A DNA stretch of 64,000 nucleotides, taken from positions 124,001 through 188,000 of the forward strand of contig CAXXLG010000002.1 of assembly GCA_963674495.2 (NCBI GenBank). The letters are read 5' to 3'. This DNA comes from RGIG3178 sp963674495. Its GTDB lineage: Bacteria > Bacillota > Clostridia > Christensenellales > QAND01. The notes beneath the pieces were generated by a model, which had not been told where the DNA came from, did no database searches, and saw nothing but the letters and a program-made list of their open reading frames with translations. Position numbers and translations under genes: made by a program. Shown in pieces: positions 51,578 through 60,643 of this stretch. Position 1 is the first letter of the stretch, and each line of letters starts with the position of its first letter.

Positions 51578-52425
51578 GCCCTATCCTCCCAAACGCCCGC
51601 AACCGCGCGCGGACGATTCTCCATATCATACAAGACGCGTATGTTGCCAAATCCCTGTTCCTTATATAGTTCGTTAACCGCTTGCCCCTGCTTACATCCA
51701 ATCTCAACGCACAGTGCTCCACCCGAATTCAATCGTGCCGTCGCCTCAGATATCAACCTTCTTGTTATATCCAAGCCGTCCGCGCCACCGTATAACGCTG
51801 CATACGGCTCAAATTCCCGTACGTTTTTGGGCAGGCCTTTCATTTCATGCTCATCTATATATGGCGGATTTGCCAGTATGATGTCGAATGCGCTGTCCCC
51901 ATACGACGCGCACAGGTCGCCGCACATAAAATCGATGTCAGTGCCGTTACGCTGTGCATTTTTCCGTGCCACCACGAGCGCCTTTTCACTGATATCGCCC
52001 GCAAAAACCTCAAGATCGCTTCTTTGATTCTTGAGCGCGACCGCGATGCAACCACTGCCCGTGCATACATCCAAAACCCTGGCGTTCAAAGGCGTGTTCT
52101 GCACCGCCCAACGCACGATGGTTTCGGTATCGGCACGCGGAATCAAAACATCCGGCGTTACAATAAAGCGCAATCCCGAAAAATAAGCATACCCCATAAT
52201 ATATTGTACCGGTTCGCCCTGCGCCGCGCGGTCGATAAGCGCAGTTAGTTGCGCCGCCTGCGTATTCGTCATCGGCGTATCCGAAACCAGTATTCCGTGC
52301 ATATCTGTATCCAGCACATGGCACAGCAGCAATTTCGCCGCGCTTTTAGCATCGTCCAATCCATTTTGATGCAAGATGCGCGCGCCCTTGATCAACGCCA
52401 TGCGTGGCAGGCCGTCTTCAAACAT
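51574..52425 (-). CDS. prmC: Release factor glutamine methyltransferase
   Basis: A 283-residue HemK/PrmC protein: SAM site D119-V-C-T-G-S-G and catalytic N186-P-P-Y189, with a helical N-terminal domain. It methylates the GGQ glutamine of RF1 and RF2. It overlaps DUF1385 by eight bases upstream and prfA by four downstream. Confidence 0.96.
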   Translation of the reverse strand: MFEDGLPRMALIKGARILHQNGLDDAKSAAKLLLCHVLDTDMHGILVSDTPMTNTQAAQLTALIDRAAQGEPVQYIMGYAYFSGLRFIVTPDVLIPRADTETIVRWAVQNTPLNARVLDVCTGSGCIAVALKNQRSDLEVFAGDISEKALVVARKNAQRNGTDIDFMCGDLCASYGDSAFDIILANPPYIDEHEMKGLPKNVREFEPYAALYGGADGLDITRRLISEATARLNSGGALCVEIGCKQGQAVNELYKEQGFGNIRVLYDMENRPRAVAGVWEDRA

Positions 52426-53284
52426 CCTTCATCGCTTCTGCATACGCCGAAGCTGCCACCTCGATCATGTCGTCATCCGGTATCCTTGTGGTCAGCCGCT
52501 GAAGGAGCAGGCCGGGGGCACGGAGGATTTTGGTCAGTATATTCTCATGACGGGCAGCAAACCGTAGCAGTTCATAGGCGATGCCCGCCACAAGCGGCAT
52601 GGAGACAATCCGTATCATAACGCCCAGCCAGAGCGATGCGCCCCGTCCCAGCACCGCAAACACCAACACGCTGACCAGCACCACCAGAAACAGAAAACTG
52701 GTGCCGCATCTTGGATGCACCACGCTGAACTTCTTGCTGTTTTGAACAGTCGGGTCAAGGCCGTGCTCATAGCAATGCAACACGCGATGCTCCGCCCCAT
52801 GATACATGTACAGCCGTTTCATGTCCTTCATCAAGCCGATGGACGCCATATACGCCGCCAGAATGACAAGGCGCAGCAGGCCTTCAAGCAGGTAACGCCA
52901 GTCGCCGGTGCCGGCAAACGCCCATCTAGACATCAGATTGGGCGCCACCACAAACAAAAAGATGGCAATAACAATGGCCAGCACAGTAGCGATGGCGCTA
53001 AGCGCTCCCATGTTCTGTTCCACCTCGCCGGTCTCGTCAACCGCAACGAAATCCGCGCTTTTTATAAGCATGCGGTAGCCCACCTTGAGCTGAACACACA
53101 GGTTAACGATTCCCCGCACAATAGGCCATTTCGCCCATCGGTGTCGACTTGAAAAGGTGGATGCATCCTCCACGGTCAGCGTAATACTTTGATCCTTCCG
53201 CCTCACCGCCATGCATACGTGTTTGGGCGATTGGATCATCACGCCTTCCATCACGGCCTGTCCACCCACGTTGATCCTTTTCAT
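52418..53284 (-). CDS. DUF1385 (YqhQ-like) membrane protein
   Basis: A 288-residue protein from ATG 53284 (GGGAG six bases upstream). The N-terminal GGQAVMEGVMI and the central 'YHGAEHRVLHCYEHG' with conserved histidines, plus 'PRCGTSFLF', identify DUF1385. Four to five membrane segments flank these motifs. Family members are predicted metal-dependent enzymes of unknown reaction. The locus with prmC and prfA is conserved in Clostridia. Confidence 0.93.
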   Translation of the reverse strand: MKRINVGGQAVMEGVMIQSPKHVCMAVRRKDQSITLTVEDASTFSSRHRWAKWPIVRGIVNLCVQLKVGYRMLIKSADFVAVDETGEVEQNMGALSAIATVLAIVIAIFLFVVAPNLMSRWAFAGTGDWRYLLEGLLRLVILAAYMASIGLMKDMKRLYMYHGAEHRVLHCYEHGLDPTVQNSKKFSVVHPRCGTSFLFLVVLVSVLVFAVLGRGASLWLGVMIRIVSMPLVAGIAYELLRFAARHENILTKILRAPGLLLQRLTTRIPDDDMIEVAASAYAEAMKDV

Positions 53285-53300
53285 CACTCACTCCCATACG

Positions 53301-53328
53301 AAAAACAGGCCGCGCTATGCCGGCCTGT
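53301..53328 (-). terminator. Terminator of rpmE
   Basis: ACAGGCCG / CGGCCTGT, then five T on the minus strand. It ends only about 17 bases before the DUF1385 start. Confidence 0.75.
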
Positions 53329-53345
53329 ACATTCGCGCTATACAG

Positions 53346-53543
53346 CTAAATTCCGTAACGCTTTTTAAAGCGGTCAACACGTCCGCCCGTATCCACGAGC
53401 TTCTGTTTGCCGGTATAAAACGGGTGGCACTTCGAGCAGATTTCAACCCTCAGTTCCTTTTTCGTCGAACCGGTTTTGAATGTCTCTCCGCACGCACACT
53501 GTACGGTACACTCGCCGTACTGCGGGTGAATTTTCTCCTTCAA
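53346..53543 (-). CDS. rpmE: Ribosomal protein L31, zinc-binding type
   Basis: A 65-residue L31. I chose TTG 53543 because AAGGTG lies six bases upstream and the result (KEKIHPQYG) is the normal family N terminus; GTG 53552 is the alternative. Cysteines C16, C18, C37 and C40 form the zinc site. It is a part of the large-subunit ribosome. Confidence 0.93.
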   Translation of the reverse strand: MKEKIHPQYGECTVQCACGETFKTGSTKKELRVEICSKCHPFYTGKQKLVDTGGRVDRFKKRYGI

Positions 53544-53632
53544 TGACCCCACCTTCTTTCCTTATCAATCTGTCGCAACGGCTATTATAGCAGCGAAAAG
53601 GGCAAAAATCAAGTCTCTGTTGCGCCAAACGC

Positions 53633-53923
53633 CTATTCATTCAGCCGTGGCGGTTCATCGCCGCCCGGCTCTTTGGTCATGTTGATCTCCGTCATGCTCT
53701 TTTGATAGGACAGAACGCCCGCAACGACGCCAAGTGCAATCGCGCACAACGCCGCAAGCAAAACATCAAACCCAATCTGCATAAACAGAAACATGCCCAG
53801 TATCTCGCTTAGGATCCAGTACCCCACCAGCCGGGCGATGTGCCATGTACTTCTTACGCCCGCTTGGACGCAACGCCGGAATAGCCTTACGCAAAACAGG
53901 ATCATCAAAAACAGGTCCAGCAT
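53633..53923 (-). CDS. Small membrane protein between rho and rpmE
   Basis: A 96-residue protein from ATG 53923 (AGGGG seven bases upstream). A short N-terminal helix (1-13) is followed by two longer hydrophobic segments (about 30-55 and 58-76) and a hydrophilic tail. The family is not recognised. It lies 56 bases after rho on the same strand. Confidence 0.65.
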   Translation of the reverse strand: MLDLFLMILFCVRLFRRCVQAGVRSTWHIARLVGYWILSEILGMFLFMQIGFDVLLAALCAIALGVVAGVLSYQKSMTEINMTKEPGGDEPPRLNE

Positions 53924-53979
53924 GCGCAATCCCCTCTTTCCCCGCGCATTCTACCATAAAACGCTCCGGATGTCATGGA

Positions 53980-55791
53980 TTATCGACCCAGATTGAATCC
54001 GTCCTTTTCCATGATGCGCAGGTACTCATGCAGGCTGCGAATAAAATCGGCGTTGGCGCGGGTACGTATCATCATGTTGAGCATCGTTTCCGTTACTTCC
54101 ATCGCCGAACCGCTGGACATGACGCGCCGCATCATCCTAACGCCGTCAAGCTCGGCCTTGCTCATCAAAAGTTCCTCTCGCCTCGTGCCGGATTTGTACA
54201 TCTCAATGGCGGGGAAAATTCGTCTTTCACTCATCTTGCGGTCAAGGTGCAGTTCCATATTGCCGGTGCCTTTAAATTCCTCGTAGATGATGTCGTCCAT
54301 CCTTGATCCGGTCTCCACCAGCGCCGTGGCTATGATGGTCAGGCTGCCGCCGTCCTCGATATTGCGCGCCGAACCGAAAAATCGCTTGGGTTTATACAAT
54401 GCACCCGGATCCAATCCGCCGGACAACGACCGGCCCGTGGGCGTTATGACAAGGTTGTACGCACGTGACATCCGTGTGATGCTGTCCAGCAGAATGACAA
54501 CGTCCTTTTTATGCTCCACCATCCGCTGCGCCCGCTCAAGTACCGCTTCCGCCACCTTAGTATGGTGCTCGGGCAACTCGTCGAAGGTGGAATATATCAC
54601 CTCCGCCTGGGTGGTGCGCTGCATTTCCGTTACCTCTTCAGGGCGCTCATCGATCAAAAGCACGATGAGCTCCACATCGGGATGGTTGGCAGAGATCGCG
54701 TTGGCGATCTTCTGCAGCAACACCGTTTTGCCCGATCTTGGCGGTGCCACGATGAGCCCGCGCTGCCCTTTGCCGATGGGGGCGACCAAGTCGATGATAC
54801 GCAGCGCCAACTCCTTGGGATGATCCTTGCGTTCGAGCGTCAGCCTTTCGTTTGGATGGATGGGCGTGAGATCCTCAAACGGGATACGCGCCGCCGCCTG
54901 CTCTGGATCGATGTCGTTGACGGTGTCGATGTACAACAGCGCCAGCCGCCGATCCCCTTCGTTGTTGGGGCGGGTACGCCCATGCACATAATCGCCCGTG
55001 CGCAGGTTGAACTTACGGATCTGGGCATTGGATACGTATACATCACGGCCATCGGGGTTTTTTTCGCTACGCAAAAAACCGTATCCGTCGGGCAATACTT
55101 CGAGTACGCCCTCGCACAGGCCGCAATCGCCGCTTTGCAGCAGCTCTGTCACCGCATCGCTTGGCTCCGAATCCGGTTGGCTGCGTTCGGCTGTCTGCGG
55201 GCGCCTGCGCACCGTCCTTGTCCTCTGGTTCAGGTTATCCCGCCCAAAAGAGCGCGCATAATTTTGCCTGGGTCTTGGCGCAGTCGTTTTCGCCCGCGCA
55301 GCTTCCTGCGCGGTAGCGGACGCGGTTTGTACCTCTGGTACAGCGGCGGGCTCAGCCTGTACTTGTGGCTCAGCGCTGGCCAATTCCTGTACTTCTGGCG
55401 CAGTTGCCGGACCGTTCAATACGGTGTCCGGCGTAAAGCTCACCTTGCGCGGAGGCGGTGCTATATCCTTACTGCGCTTGGCATTCTGTGCCGCTTCCAC
55501 CTTATCCTCTCCGGTTTTCTTGGCGCGGGTGGTGCGCTTGTCCGTGCTTTTGGCCGCGGATTTGGTTTTTGTAGTCTTATCTGCGCTTTGCGTTTCGCTT
55601 TTTCTGGGTCGGCCCCGTTTACGTTTGGGCACTACCGCATCGGGGGGCACCTCGTCTACGGGATTCGGGTGTGCTAAAATTGCGTCGATCAGTTCCGCCT
55701 TACGCAGTGAGGCATATTCCTCAATTTGTAAATAAGCTGCAATATGGCGCAACGCAACAAGGCCTTTTTTCATATATTGTTCGCGAGTCAT
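53980..55791 (-). CDS. rho: Transcription termination factor Rho with extended N terminus
   Basis: A 603-residue Rho. The C-terminal 400 residues are standard: RNA-binding CSD ('GDYVHGRTRPNNEGDRR'), Walker A P-P-R-S-G-K-T near 350, and the Q- and R-loops. Between the N-terminal helical domain (1-50) and the CSD lies a low-complexity stretch of about 170 residues rich in K, A, P, E and R. Such insertions are known in some phyla and can bind RNA. Start ATG 55791 has AAAGGAG seven bases upstream; the promoter is at 55890. Confidence 0.96.
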   Translation of the reverse strand: MTREQYMKKGLVALRHIAAYLQIEEYASLRKAELIDAILAHPNPVDEVPPDAVVPKRKRGRPRKSETQSADKTTKTKSAAKSTDKRTTRAKKTGEDKVEAAQNAKRSKDIAPPPRKVSFTPDTVLNGPATAPEVQELASAEPQVQAEPAAVPEVQTASATAQEAARAKTTAPRPRQNYARSFGRDNLNQRTRTVRRRPQTAERSQPDSEPSDAVTELLQSGDCGLCEGVLEVLPDGYGFLRSEKNPDGRDVYVSNAQIRKFNLRTGDYVHGRTRPNNEGDRRLALLYIDTVNDIDPEQAAARIPFEDLTPIHPNERLTLERKDHPKELALRIIDLVAPIGKGQRGLIVAPPRSGKTVLLQKIANAISANHPDVELIVLLIDERPEEVTEMQRTTQAEVIYSTFDELPEHHTKVAEAVLERAQRMVEHKKDVVILLDSITRMSRAYNLVITPTGRSLSGGLDPGALYKPKRFFGSARNIEDGGSLTIIATALVETGSRMDDIIYEEFKGTGNMELHLDRKMSERRIFPAIEMYKSGTRREELLMSKAELDGVRMMRRVMSSGSAMEVTETMLNMMIRTRANADFIRSLHEYLRIMEKDGFNLGR

Positions 55792-56179
55792 CAATGGGCT
55801 CCTTTCAACCATTCAACCATGTCAACAAAATGGGCACGATGGCCACATGTTTTGCAAAAGACTTATCAATTTGAAATGGGAACGTATTTAGTATACCCGC
55901 CACGCCATATCACGTCAATGCGCAAAGATGTCGAATCCTCGATATTCCTGCGTAATGCCTAAAATTCCTCACATTATCATCATTTTTGGACGGTCGCTTT
56001 GCATTTATGCGTCCGCAGCCTCCAAACTACGGTAGACGGGTTATAACCGTTGGGCTAGAAAATTCTTTCCACTCATACTTTTTTGCCGTTGCGTACGCCT
56101 GATCATACCTGCGATCTTGCTTGAAATACTCGAAACTGATACACTGAAGCCACAGTCAAATACGCGGGAGATGGTCAAC
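55792..56179. other. Divergent region between rho and ispD
   Basis: Apart from the rho promoter it has an ACGG-G-TTATAACCGT near-palindrome at about 56037-56050 and a weak TTGCTT-17-TACACT promoter at 56117-56145 for the ispD gene. No frame on either strand is supported. Confidence 0.6.
55890..55918 (-). promoter_or_regulatory. Promoter of rho
   Basis: Minus strand: TTGACG (55918-55913), 17 bases, TATACT (55895-55890). A leader of about 95 bases follows, long enough for autoregulation by Rho, but I see no specific structure. Confidence 0.8.
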
Positions 56180-56917
56180 ATGAACGTCGCATGCATACTT
56201 GCGGGTGGGTTGGGCATACGCATGCCCGACACCTATCCGCCGAAACAATTTAGGATGCTGGGGCAAAAGCCCGTGCTTGTTTGGTCGATGCAGGCGTTTG
56301 ACAGCTGCGGGGACATCCATCTTTTATGCATCGTGGCTTCGCAGGATTACCACGATTTGATTTATCAATGGGCCGATGAATATAGGATCAAGACGCCGCT
56401 GTGCCTTGCCCTTCCGGGACAGGAACGGTTTGACAGCGCCTATGCCGCGCTTTGCGCGGTGGATCGCAAATGCCAAAAAGGCGATATACTTTTATTCCAC
56501 GATGCGGCGCGGCCGTTGATTGACGCGCGCATCATAAAGGACAACATCCGCCTCGCCAAATCGCACGACGGCGTATACACCGCTATGCCCAGCCAGGACA
56601 GCGTATTCATATCCGAAGACGGGCACACCCTGTCCTCTGTTCTACCACGCGCGGCGCTGTGGCAGGGGCAAACGCCACAATCCTTTTGCTATGAGGTAAT
56701 CAAACGCGCTCACACGCACTACCGCGCGATGGAGAACCCGCCTTACGTCACCGACGATTGCTCGTTGGTGCACCTGATGGGCGGCAGCATCGCGGTGTGC
56801 AGGGGGGGCAAGCACAATTTGAAGATCACAACGCAGGAGGATTTTCTGTTTCTGGATGCGCTTGTATCGGCGCAGGCTAAGGAACCACCAGTATCAATCA
56901 CGCCGGGAAAGGTATAA
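56180..56917 (+). CDS. ispD: IspD/TarI-type cytidylyltransferase
   Basis: A 245-residue nucleotidyltransferase. The glycine-rich start L-A-G-G-L-G-I-R-M with P-P-K-Q-F is the CTP-binding loop, and 'FHDAARPLID' and 'PQSF' are further family blocks. It could be 2-C-methyl-D-erythritol 4-phosphate cytidylyltransferase (MEP isoprenoid pathway) or the related ribitol-phosphate TarI type. No ispF or tar genes adjoin, so the assignment stays open. Start ATG 56180 has GGGAG nine bases upstream. Confidence 0.85.
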   Translation: MNVACILAGGLGIRMPDTYPPKQFRMLGQKPVLVWSMQAFDSCGDIHLLCIVASQDYHDLIYQWADEYRIKTPLCLALPGQERFDSAYAALCAVDRKCQKGDILLFHDAARPLIDARIIKDNIRLAKSHDGVYTAMPSQDSVFISEDGHTLSSVLPRAALWQGQTPQSFCYEVIKRAHTHYRAMENPPYVTDDCSLVHLMGGSIAVCRGGKHNLKITTQEDFLFLDALVSAQAKEPPVSITPGKV

Positions 56918-56921
56918 TGGG

Positions 56922-57602
56922 ATGAACGTATCAACACAACTGCAAACCAGTTCGGATCTTAAAATCCTCGTGGAAGAAATCGGCTTTTTACCGCTGTTCC
57001 ACAACGCCATACCCGGCTTTTCGGTGGAGGAGCTGACATCGCCGTCATCCTGGTTTGACGGGCAGGATCACGATCCTTGACAATGGCGCAAACGCATTGC
57101 AGACGAACATAGCATCGCCTATGGCAAACTTTTTCGTAAAAAAGCAGGATTCATCGCCAAACACTGGATACCGTATTTCGCCAATGCTCGCCGGGACGGC
57201 TATGATTTCGATGCACTGTATGACGACGGCAAGGCATCCCATGAGCAGAAGCGCATCATGGATCTGTTTGCAGGAGGCAACGCCATCCTTATGTCCCCTG
57301 TTATCAAAAAACAGGCAGGCTTTACCAAAAAGGGCAATGGCAGCTACGATACGACCATCGCTCAATTGCAGATGCAAATGTACCTTGTCATATGCGGTTT
57401 TGATTATAAACGCAATAAGATGGGCGCCCCCTACGGCTGGGCAGTTTCTCAATACGCCATGCCGGAGACGGTGTTCGGCTATGAGCATGTCAGGAACCGC
57501 TACCATGAACCGCCGGCGGATTCAGCGCAAGCGATACTGGCGCAGGCAGCTCGCATCTGTCCGCAAGCGGGCGAAAAAGCACTTCGGCGGTTGTTGGACT
57601 GA
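56922..57602 (+). pseudogene. AlkZ-related protein gene with in-frame TGA
   Basis: A 226-codon frame from ATG 56922 is broken only by TGA 57078-57080 (codon 53). Before the stop comes 'LVEEIGFLPLFHNAIPGFSVEEL', and after it 'AYGKLFRKKAGFIAKHWIPY', YDDGKASHEQK and 'LQMQMYLVICGFDY', all typical of the AlkZ-related family found in Clostridia. In relatives this position is usually Trp, so a TGG to TGA change is likely. Nothing else in the gene looks decayed. It lies four bases after ispD. Confidence 0.8.
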
Positions 57603-57662
57603 TCAACATATCATGAATCATTAATCGTTAACCTTCGCAACGTATGCCTAAAGGAGTTTATT

Positions 57663-58901
57663 ATGGCCCATAAACCAAAATTCGGCAAAAAACGCAATGC
57701 CCTGCTCAAAACCATGTCGTTGGTTCTGCTGGTGGCGGCGCTTTCGTTTATCTCGTTCTTCGCCATACGCTCCCTGCCTCACACCGCGGTGTCAGACAAC
57801 GCGCAGACCGGCACAACGCAGCAACCAACGTCAACACAAACGCCCACGCCGCCACGGAGCATCCACATCACCGCGGCTGGCGATTTGATATTGCATCAGC
57901 GCCAGCTAACCGATGCCAAACAAGCGGACGGAAGCTATGATTTCTCGGATTATTTTACCGAGGTCACACCGTATCTCACCGATGCGGATCTGACATTCGT
58001 TACGCTGGAAACAACGCTGCCCGGCGAAGGCTACCGCGGTTATCCGCTGTTTCTCGGGCCGGATTCGATTCTTGACGCCATGAAATCCGCGGGTTTTGAC
58101 GTGGTCAATACCTGCACAAACCACGCCTTTGATTCGAACTGGGAGGGATTGGTCCGTACCATTGATACGGTGCAGGATTACGGGTTTTACCAGACTGGGA
58201 CATACAAGAGCGCACAGGATTACCATGATCCGCTGATTGTGGAAACGAACGGCGTAAAAGTGGGCGTAATCGCGTATACAAAAAACGTAAACGGGCGCGA
58301 CGGAGCGGTAACGAACGAACAGCATTCGTTCTGCATCCGTTTCATCGCAAATGCGGATTATCAAGCCGATGTGGAGGCCTGCCGGGACAAGGGCGCGGAC
58401 ATCGTGGTAGCGGTGATGCACTGGGGTTACGAATACGAACGGACGCCACGCGATTCGATACGCGCCGAGGCCGAAGAGATGATAAGAGCCGGGGTGGATC
58501 TGGTTTTGGGCAGCCATCCGCACGTCGTTCAGCCCATCGAGATCATGGAGGTTGCGCTTGACGACGGCACGATGGCACGCGGCGCGGTTGTGTACTCCAT
58601 GGGAAACTTTATTTCAAACCAGCGTGACCGTTACACGGATTGTGGCATCATCTTCAACATCACCTTTGCCGAGGACGAGCAGGGTGATTTCATCATCAAG
58701 GACATGTCCTACCTGCCCACATACGTGAACCGGAAGACCGGCTATACCGATTACCGGGTACTGCCTGTGCATTCGTACATGCAAAACGAAGCTCTTTTCG
58801 GGACGCTGGACGATAATAACCAAGACCGGCTCAAGCGGGCGTGGAACGACATCACTTCCTATTTGAAGGCCGAACCCGCCGTGCTTGTCAGCGGACAATA
58901 G
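57663..58901 (+). CDS. CapA-family protein
   Basis: A 412-residue protein with an N-terminal membrane anchor (17-37), a T/Q/P-rich linker, and the PGA_cap (CapA) metallophosphatase-like domain at 65-330: 'AAGDLILHQRQL', 'NTCTNHAFDSN', 'HWGYEYE' and 'LVLGSHPHVVQP' carry the metal ligands. The family takes part in poly-gamma-glutamate or other capsule export. No capBC genes are next to it. AAGGAG precedes the start, and a strong terminator follows. Confidence 0.92.
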   Translation: MAHKPKFGKKRNALLKTMSLVLLVAALSFISFFAIRSLPHTAVSDNAQTGTTQQPTSTQTPTPPRSIHITAAGDLILHQRQLTDAKQADGSYDFSDYFTEVTPYLTDADLTFVTLETTLPGEGYRGYPLFLGPDSILDAMKSAGFDVVNTCTNHAFDSNWEGLVRTIDTVQDYGFYQTGTYKSAQDYHDPLIVETNGVKVGVIAYTKNVNGRDGAVTNEQHSFCIRFIANADYQADVEACRDKGADIVVAVMHWGYEYERTPRDSIRAEAEEMIRAGVDLVLGSHPHVVQPIEIMEVALDDGTMARGAVVYSMGNFISNQRDRYTDCGIIFNITFAEDEQGDFIIKDMSYLPTYVNRKTGYTDYRVLPVHSYMQNEALFGTLDDNNQDRLKRAWNDITSYLKAEPAVLVSGQ

Positions 58902-59066
58902 CGTATGATTGCTCATGATTACTGGTTTGTTTATAGACATATATTCTTTTCTTAAAAGAGAATATCTTGGCCGCTATTCAACAAGGATAAATTCCTCTTG
59001 AAAAACGGTAGCTTGTCGGTAGGCCTGTCGCAATGAAGCAAAAAATAAATCGATATGGCATTGTAA

Positions 59067-59093
59067 AAAAGGAACGGCAAAGCCGTTCCTTTT
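59067..59093. terminator. Terminator after capA
   Basis: AAAAGGAACGGC / GCCGTTCCTTTT, a perfect 12-bp stem with a short loop. Confidence 0.85.
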
Positions 59094-59220
59094 CATGTAT
59101 ACAACAAGGCGAAATTCCGCGATCCAAAGAGTCTACCCGCTGTCGCTAGCTTGTTTGGTCGGTGGGCTTGAGTGGATCACAAGAAGGGGAACCCTGAAGG
59201 AGTGGAACCTCCTTTGGTTG

Positions 59221-59252
59221 CCTTGTTCGGGCGGTGGCGGGTATAGATAATC
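59221..59252 (+). repeat. Dispersed motif, copy 4
   Basis: GGGCGGTGGCGGGTATAG followed by ATAATC, preceded by CCTTGTTC as in copy 2 (CTTGCTT). Confidence 0.5.
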
Positions 59253-59434
59253 TTGAAAGGGATCAAGCTACCCCCTTGAACGGCTCAGTCTGGCGGCGGA
59301 AACGTTTATATCCTCCCCATCGCCGCGATAGGCTTCCCTCTGTGCTCATAATTCTTAGAGACCAGAATAATTGCCGTAACCCGATTGCTGCCTTCGCAAG
59401 CCATGAAAGCTTGGTTCCTTTGAGAACATCGCGT

Positions 59435-59923
59435 TTATTTTCTTTCGATCAGCTCATAAAAAACCGGTGTAACAGATAAATCGATGCGCATCAGCGGCAG
59501 CCTTCGCCCCCCAATGCATTCCGAATCGGCTTCCCCGACCCTTTTTGCGCCCATTTTCGAATAGAACCCTTCCGCGTGAGGATCGGCTTCGATGGTGATG
59601 CTTCTCACACCCCGTTGCTTCGCCACTTGCAGACACCGTGTCCACAAATGCCTGCCGTATCCCCTGCCCATATGCCCGGGATCGATAAACAGCGCATCCA
59701 GATGACCGGCTTCATCCTTGCACCGCATGCAACAGAATCCCATGATAACACCGCCGTCCGAAAGGACAAATACATCGTTGTCTTTGATGTATTTGCTCGT
59801 GACGCATAGCGCCTGCCGACACGCCTCCATAAAATTGGAATCGTATCCCCAATGGGCCTTGGACCGAAAGGCAATGTCGCTTAGATATTCGGCTTCCAGC
59901 ACTTCGGCACAACGTATACACAT
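59435..59923 (-). CDS. GNAT-family N-acetyltransferase
   Basis: A 162-residue GNAT. From ATG 59923 it starts CIRCAEVLEAEYLS, like the family; TTG 59947 (AAGGGA upstream) is an alternative. The acetyl-CoA loop is in 'HMGRGYGRHLW'. It overlaps or closely follows the ACT gene on the same strand. The acceptor is unknown. Confidence 0.88.
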   Translation of the reverse strand: MCIRCAEVLEAEYLSDIAFRSKAHWGYDSNFMEACRQALCVTSKYIKDNDVFVLSDGGVIMGFCCMRCKDEAGHLDALFIDPGHMGRGYGRHLWTRCLQVAKQRGVRSITIEADPHAEGFYSKMGAKRVGEADSECIGGRRLPLMRIDLSVTPVFYELIERK

Positions 59924-59939
59924 GTTGCCATCAACCGAT

Positions 59940-60305
59940 TCATACAAAACGGTATCCCTTCTCCCTGAGCGCATCCACCGCATCGTTGAGCCTATGCCGG
60001 TTGATTAAAACGTAATCGGTGTCAAATGTGGACACGGCAAATACGGGTATGTTGCGCTTTGCAAGCGCGTCGGTCAGCTGTGCCAGCAGACCAACAAGGG
60101 AAAAATCCAGCGGCCCCACCACCCGAATCGCCCGCCATCCATCCTCACGCTTTTGAAATGTATCCGGTACCTTGTCCGTTTCGCACACCAGCGAAATTTC
60201 GTCGTTTGTTTTGCACAAAAATACCGGCGCACCCTGCCATTCTATGCCTTTGAGTGATTTCAATTGGCATACGCTGAGCGATTGATCCAGTACCTCAAGT
60301 TCCAT
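59940..60305 (-). CDS. ACT-domain protein
   Basis: A 121-residue protein from ATG 60305 with GGGAGG upstream. The C-terminal ACT domain (55-121; 'FSLVGLLAQLTDALAKRNIP', then FAVSTFDTDYVLI) is of the CASTOR/ACT_7 type and may bind an amino acid. It lies upstream of a GNAT gene in one operon. Confidence 0.88.
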   Translation of the reverse strand: MELEVLDQSLSVCQLKSLKGIEWQGAPVFLCKTNDEISLVCETDKVPDTFQKREDGWRAIRVVGPLDFSLVGLLAQLTDALAKRNIPVFAVSTFDTDYVLINRHRLNDAVDALREKGYRFV

Positions 60306-60643
60306 GTTTTTTCCTCCCGTTAAGCGCCAACGTGTGCCTCCCCGTCCACATATGTCTGCGGCATTTTGCACCAAAACCATCCTGTCCTTGGTGGGCCTGT
60401 AACGTAATCATCTGATGCCTCCCACCATTTATTTTACCACAGCGTACCACACGTACATTCCAATGTTTCTGCCTGACCGGTTTGCGTGGTCTTGTGCTGC
60501 GCGGGTGCGCATAGTGGGTGTATGCCAACTGACAGTCCGTATACAAAGCGCATGGTGCAAAAGCAATAAAAACCACCCACGATAGATTTCTATAAAAAAA
60601 CCCGGACGTTGTCCGGGTTTTTGCAATGCTTGTCTTATATAAG
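60306..60643. other. Intergenic region with the atp operon terminator
   Basis: Apart from the terminator at 60596-60622 I see no gene or strong signal. Confidence 0.6.
60596..60622 (-). terminator. Terminator of the F-type ATPase operon
   Basis: AAAAACCCGGAC / GTCCGGGTTTTT, a perfect 12-bp stem with loop; the minus strand continues in T. Confidence 0.9.

Larger units (their letters stand above)
58902..59434. other. Intergenic region with terminator and dispersed motif
   Basis: It holds the capA terminator, a GGAACC/GGTTCC-type hairpin region at 59185-59220, and the motif copy at 59221. No gene is supported. Confidence 0.6.

Noticed and set aside
54511..55677. 388-codon plus-strand frame inside rho
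   Set aside because: Antisense of rho; no protein-like motifs, while rho is certain.
56922..57602. UGA read as tryptophan (alternative code) to explain the AlkZ-related gene
   Set aside because: TGA is the terminal stop of many intact genes here (adaA, tsaC, prmC, atpG and others), often in ATGA overlaps, and the other broken gene has TAA.
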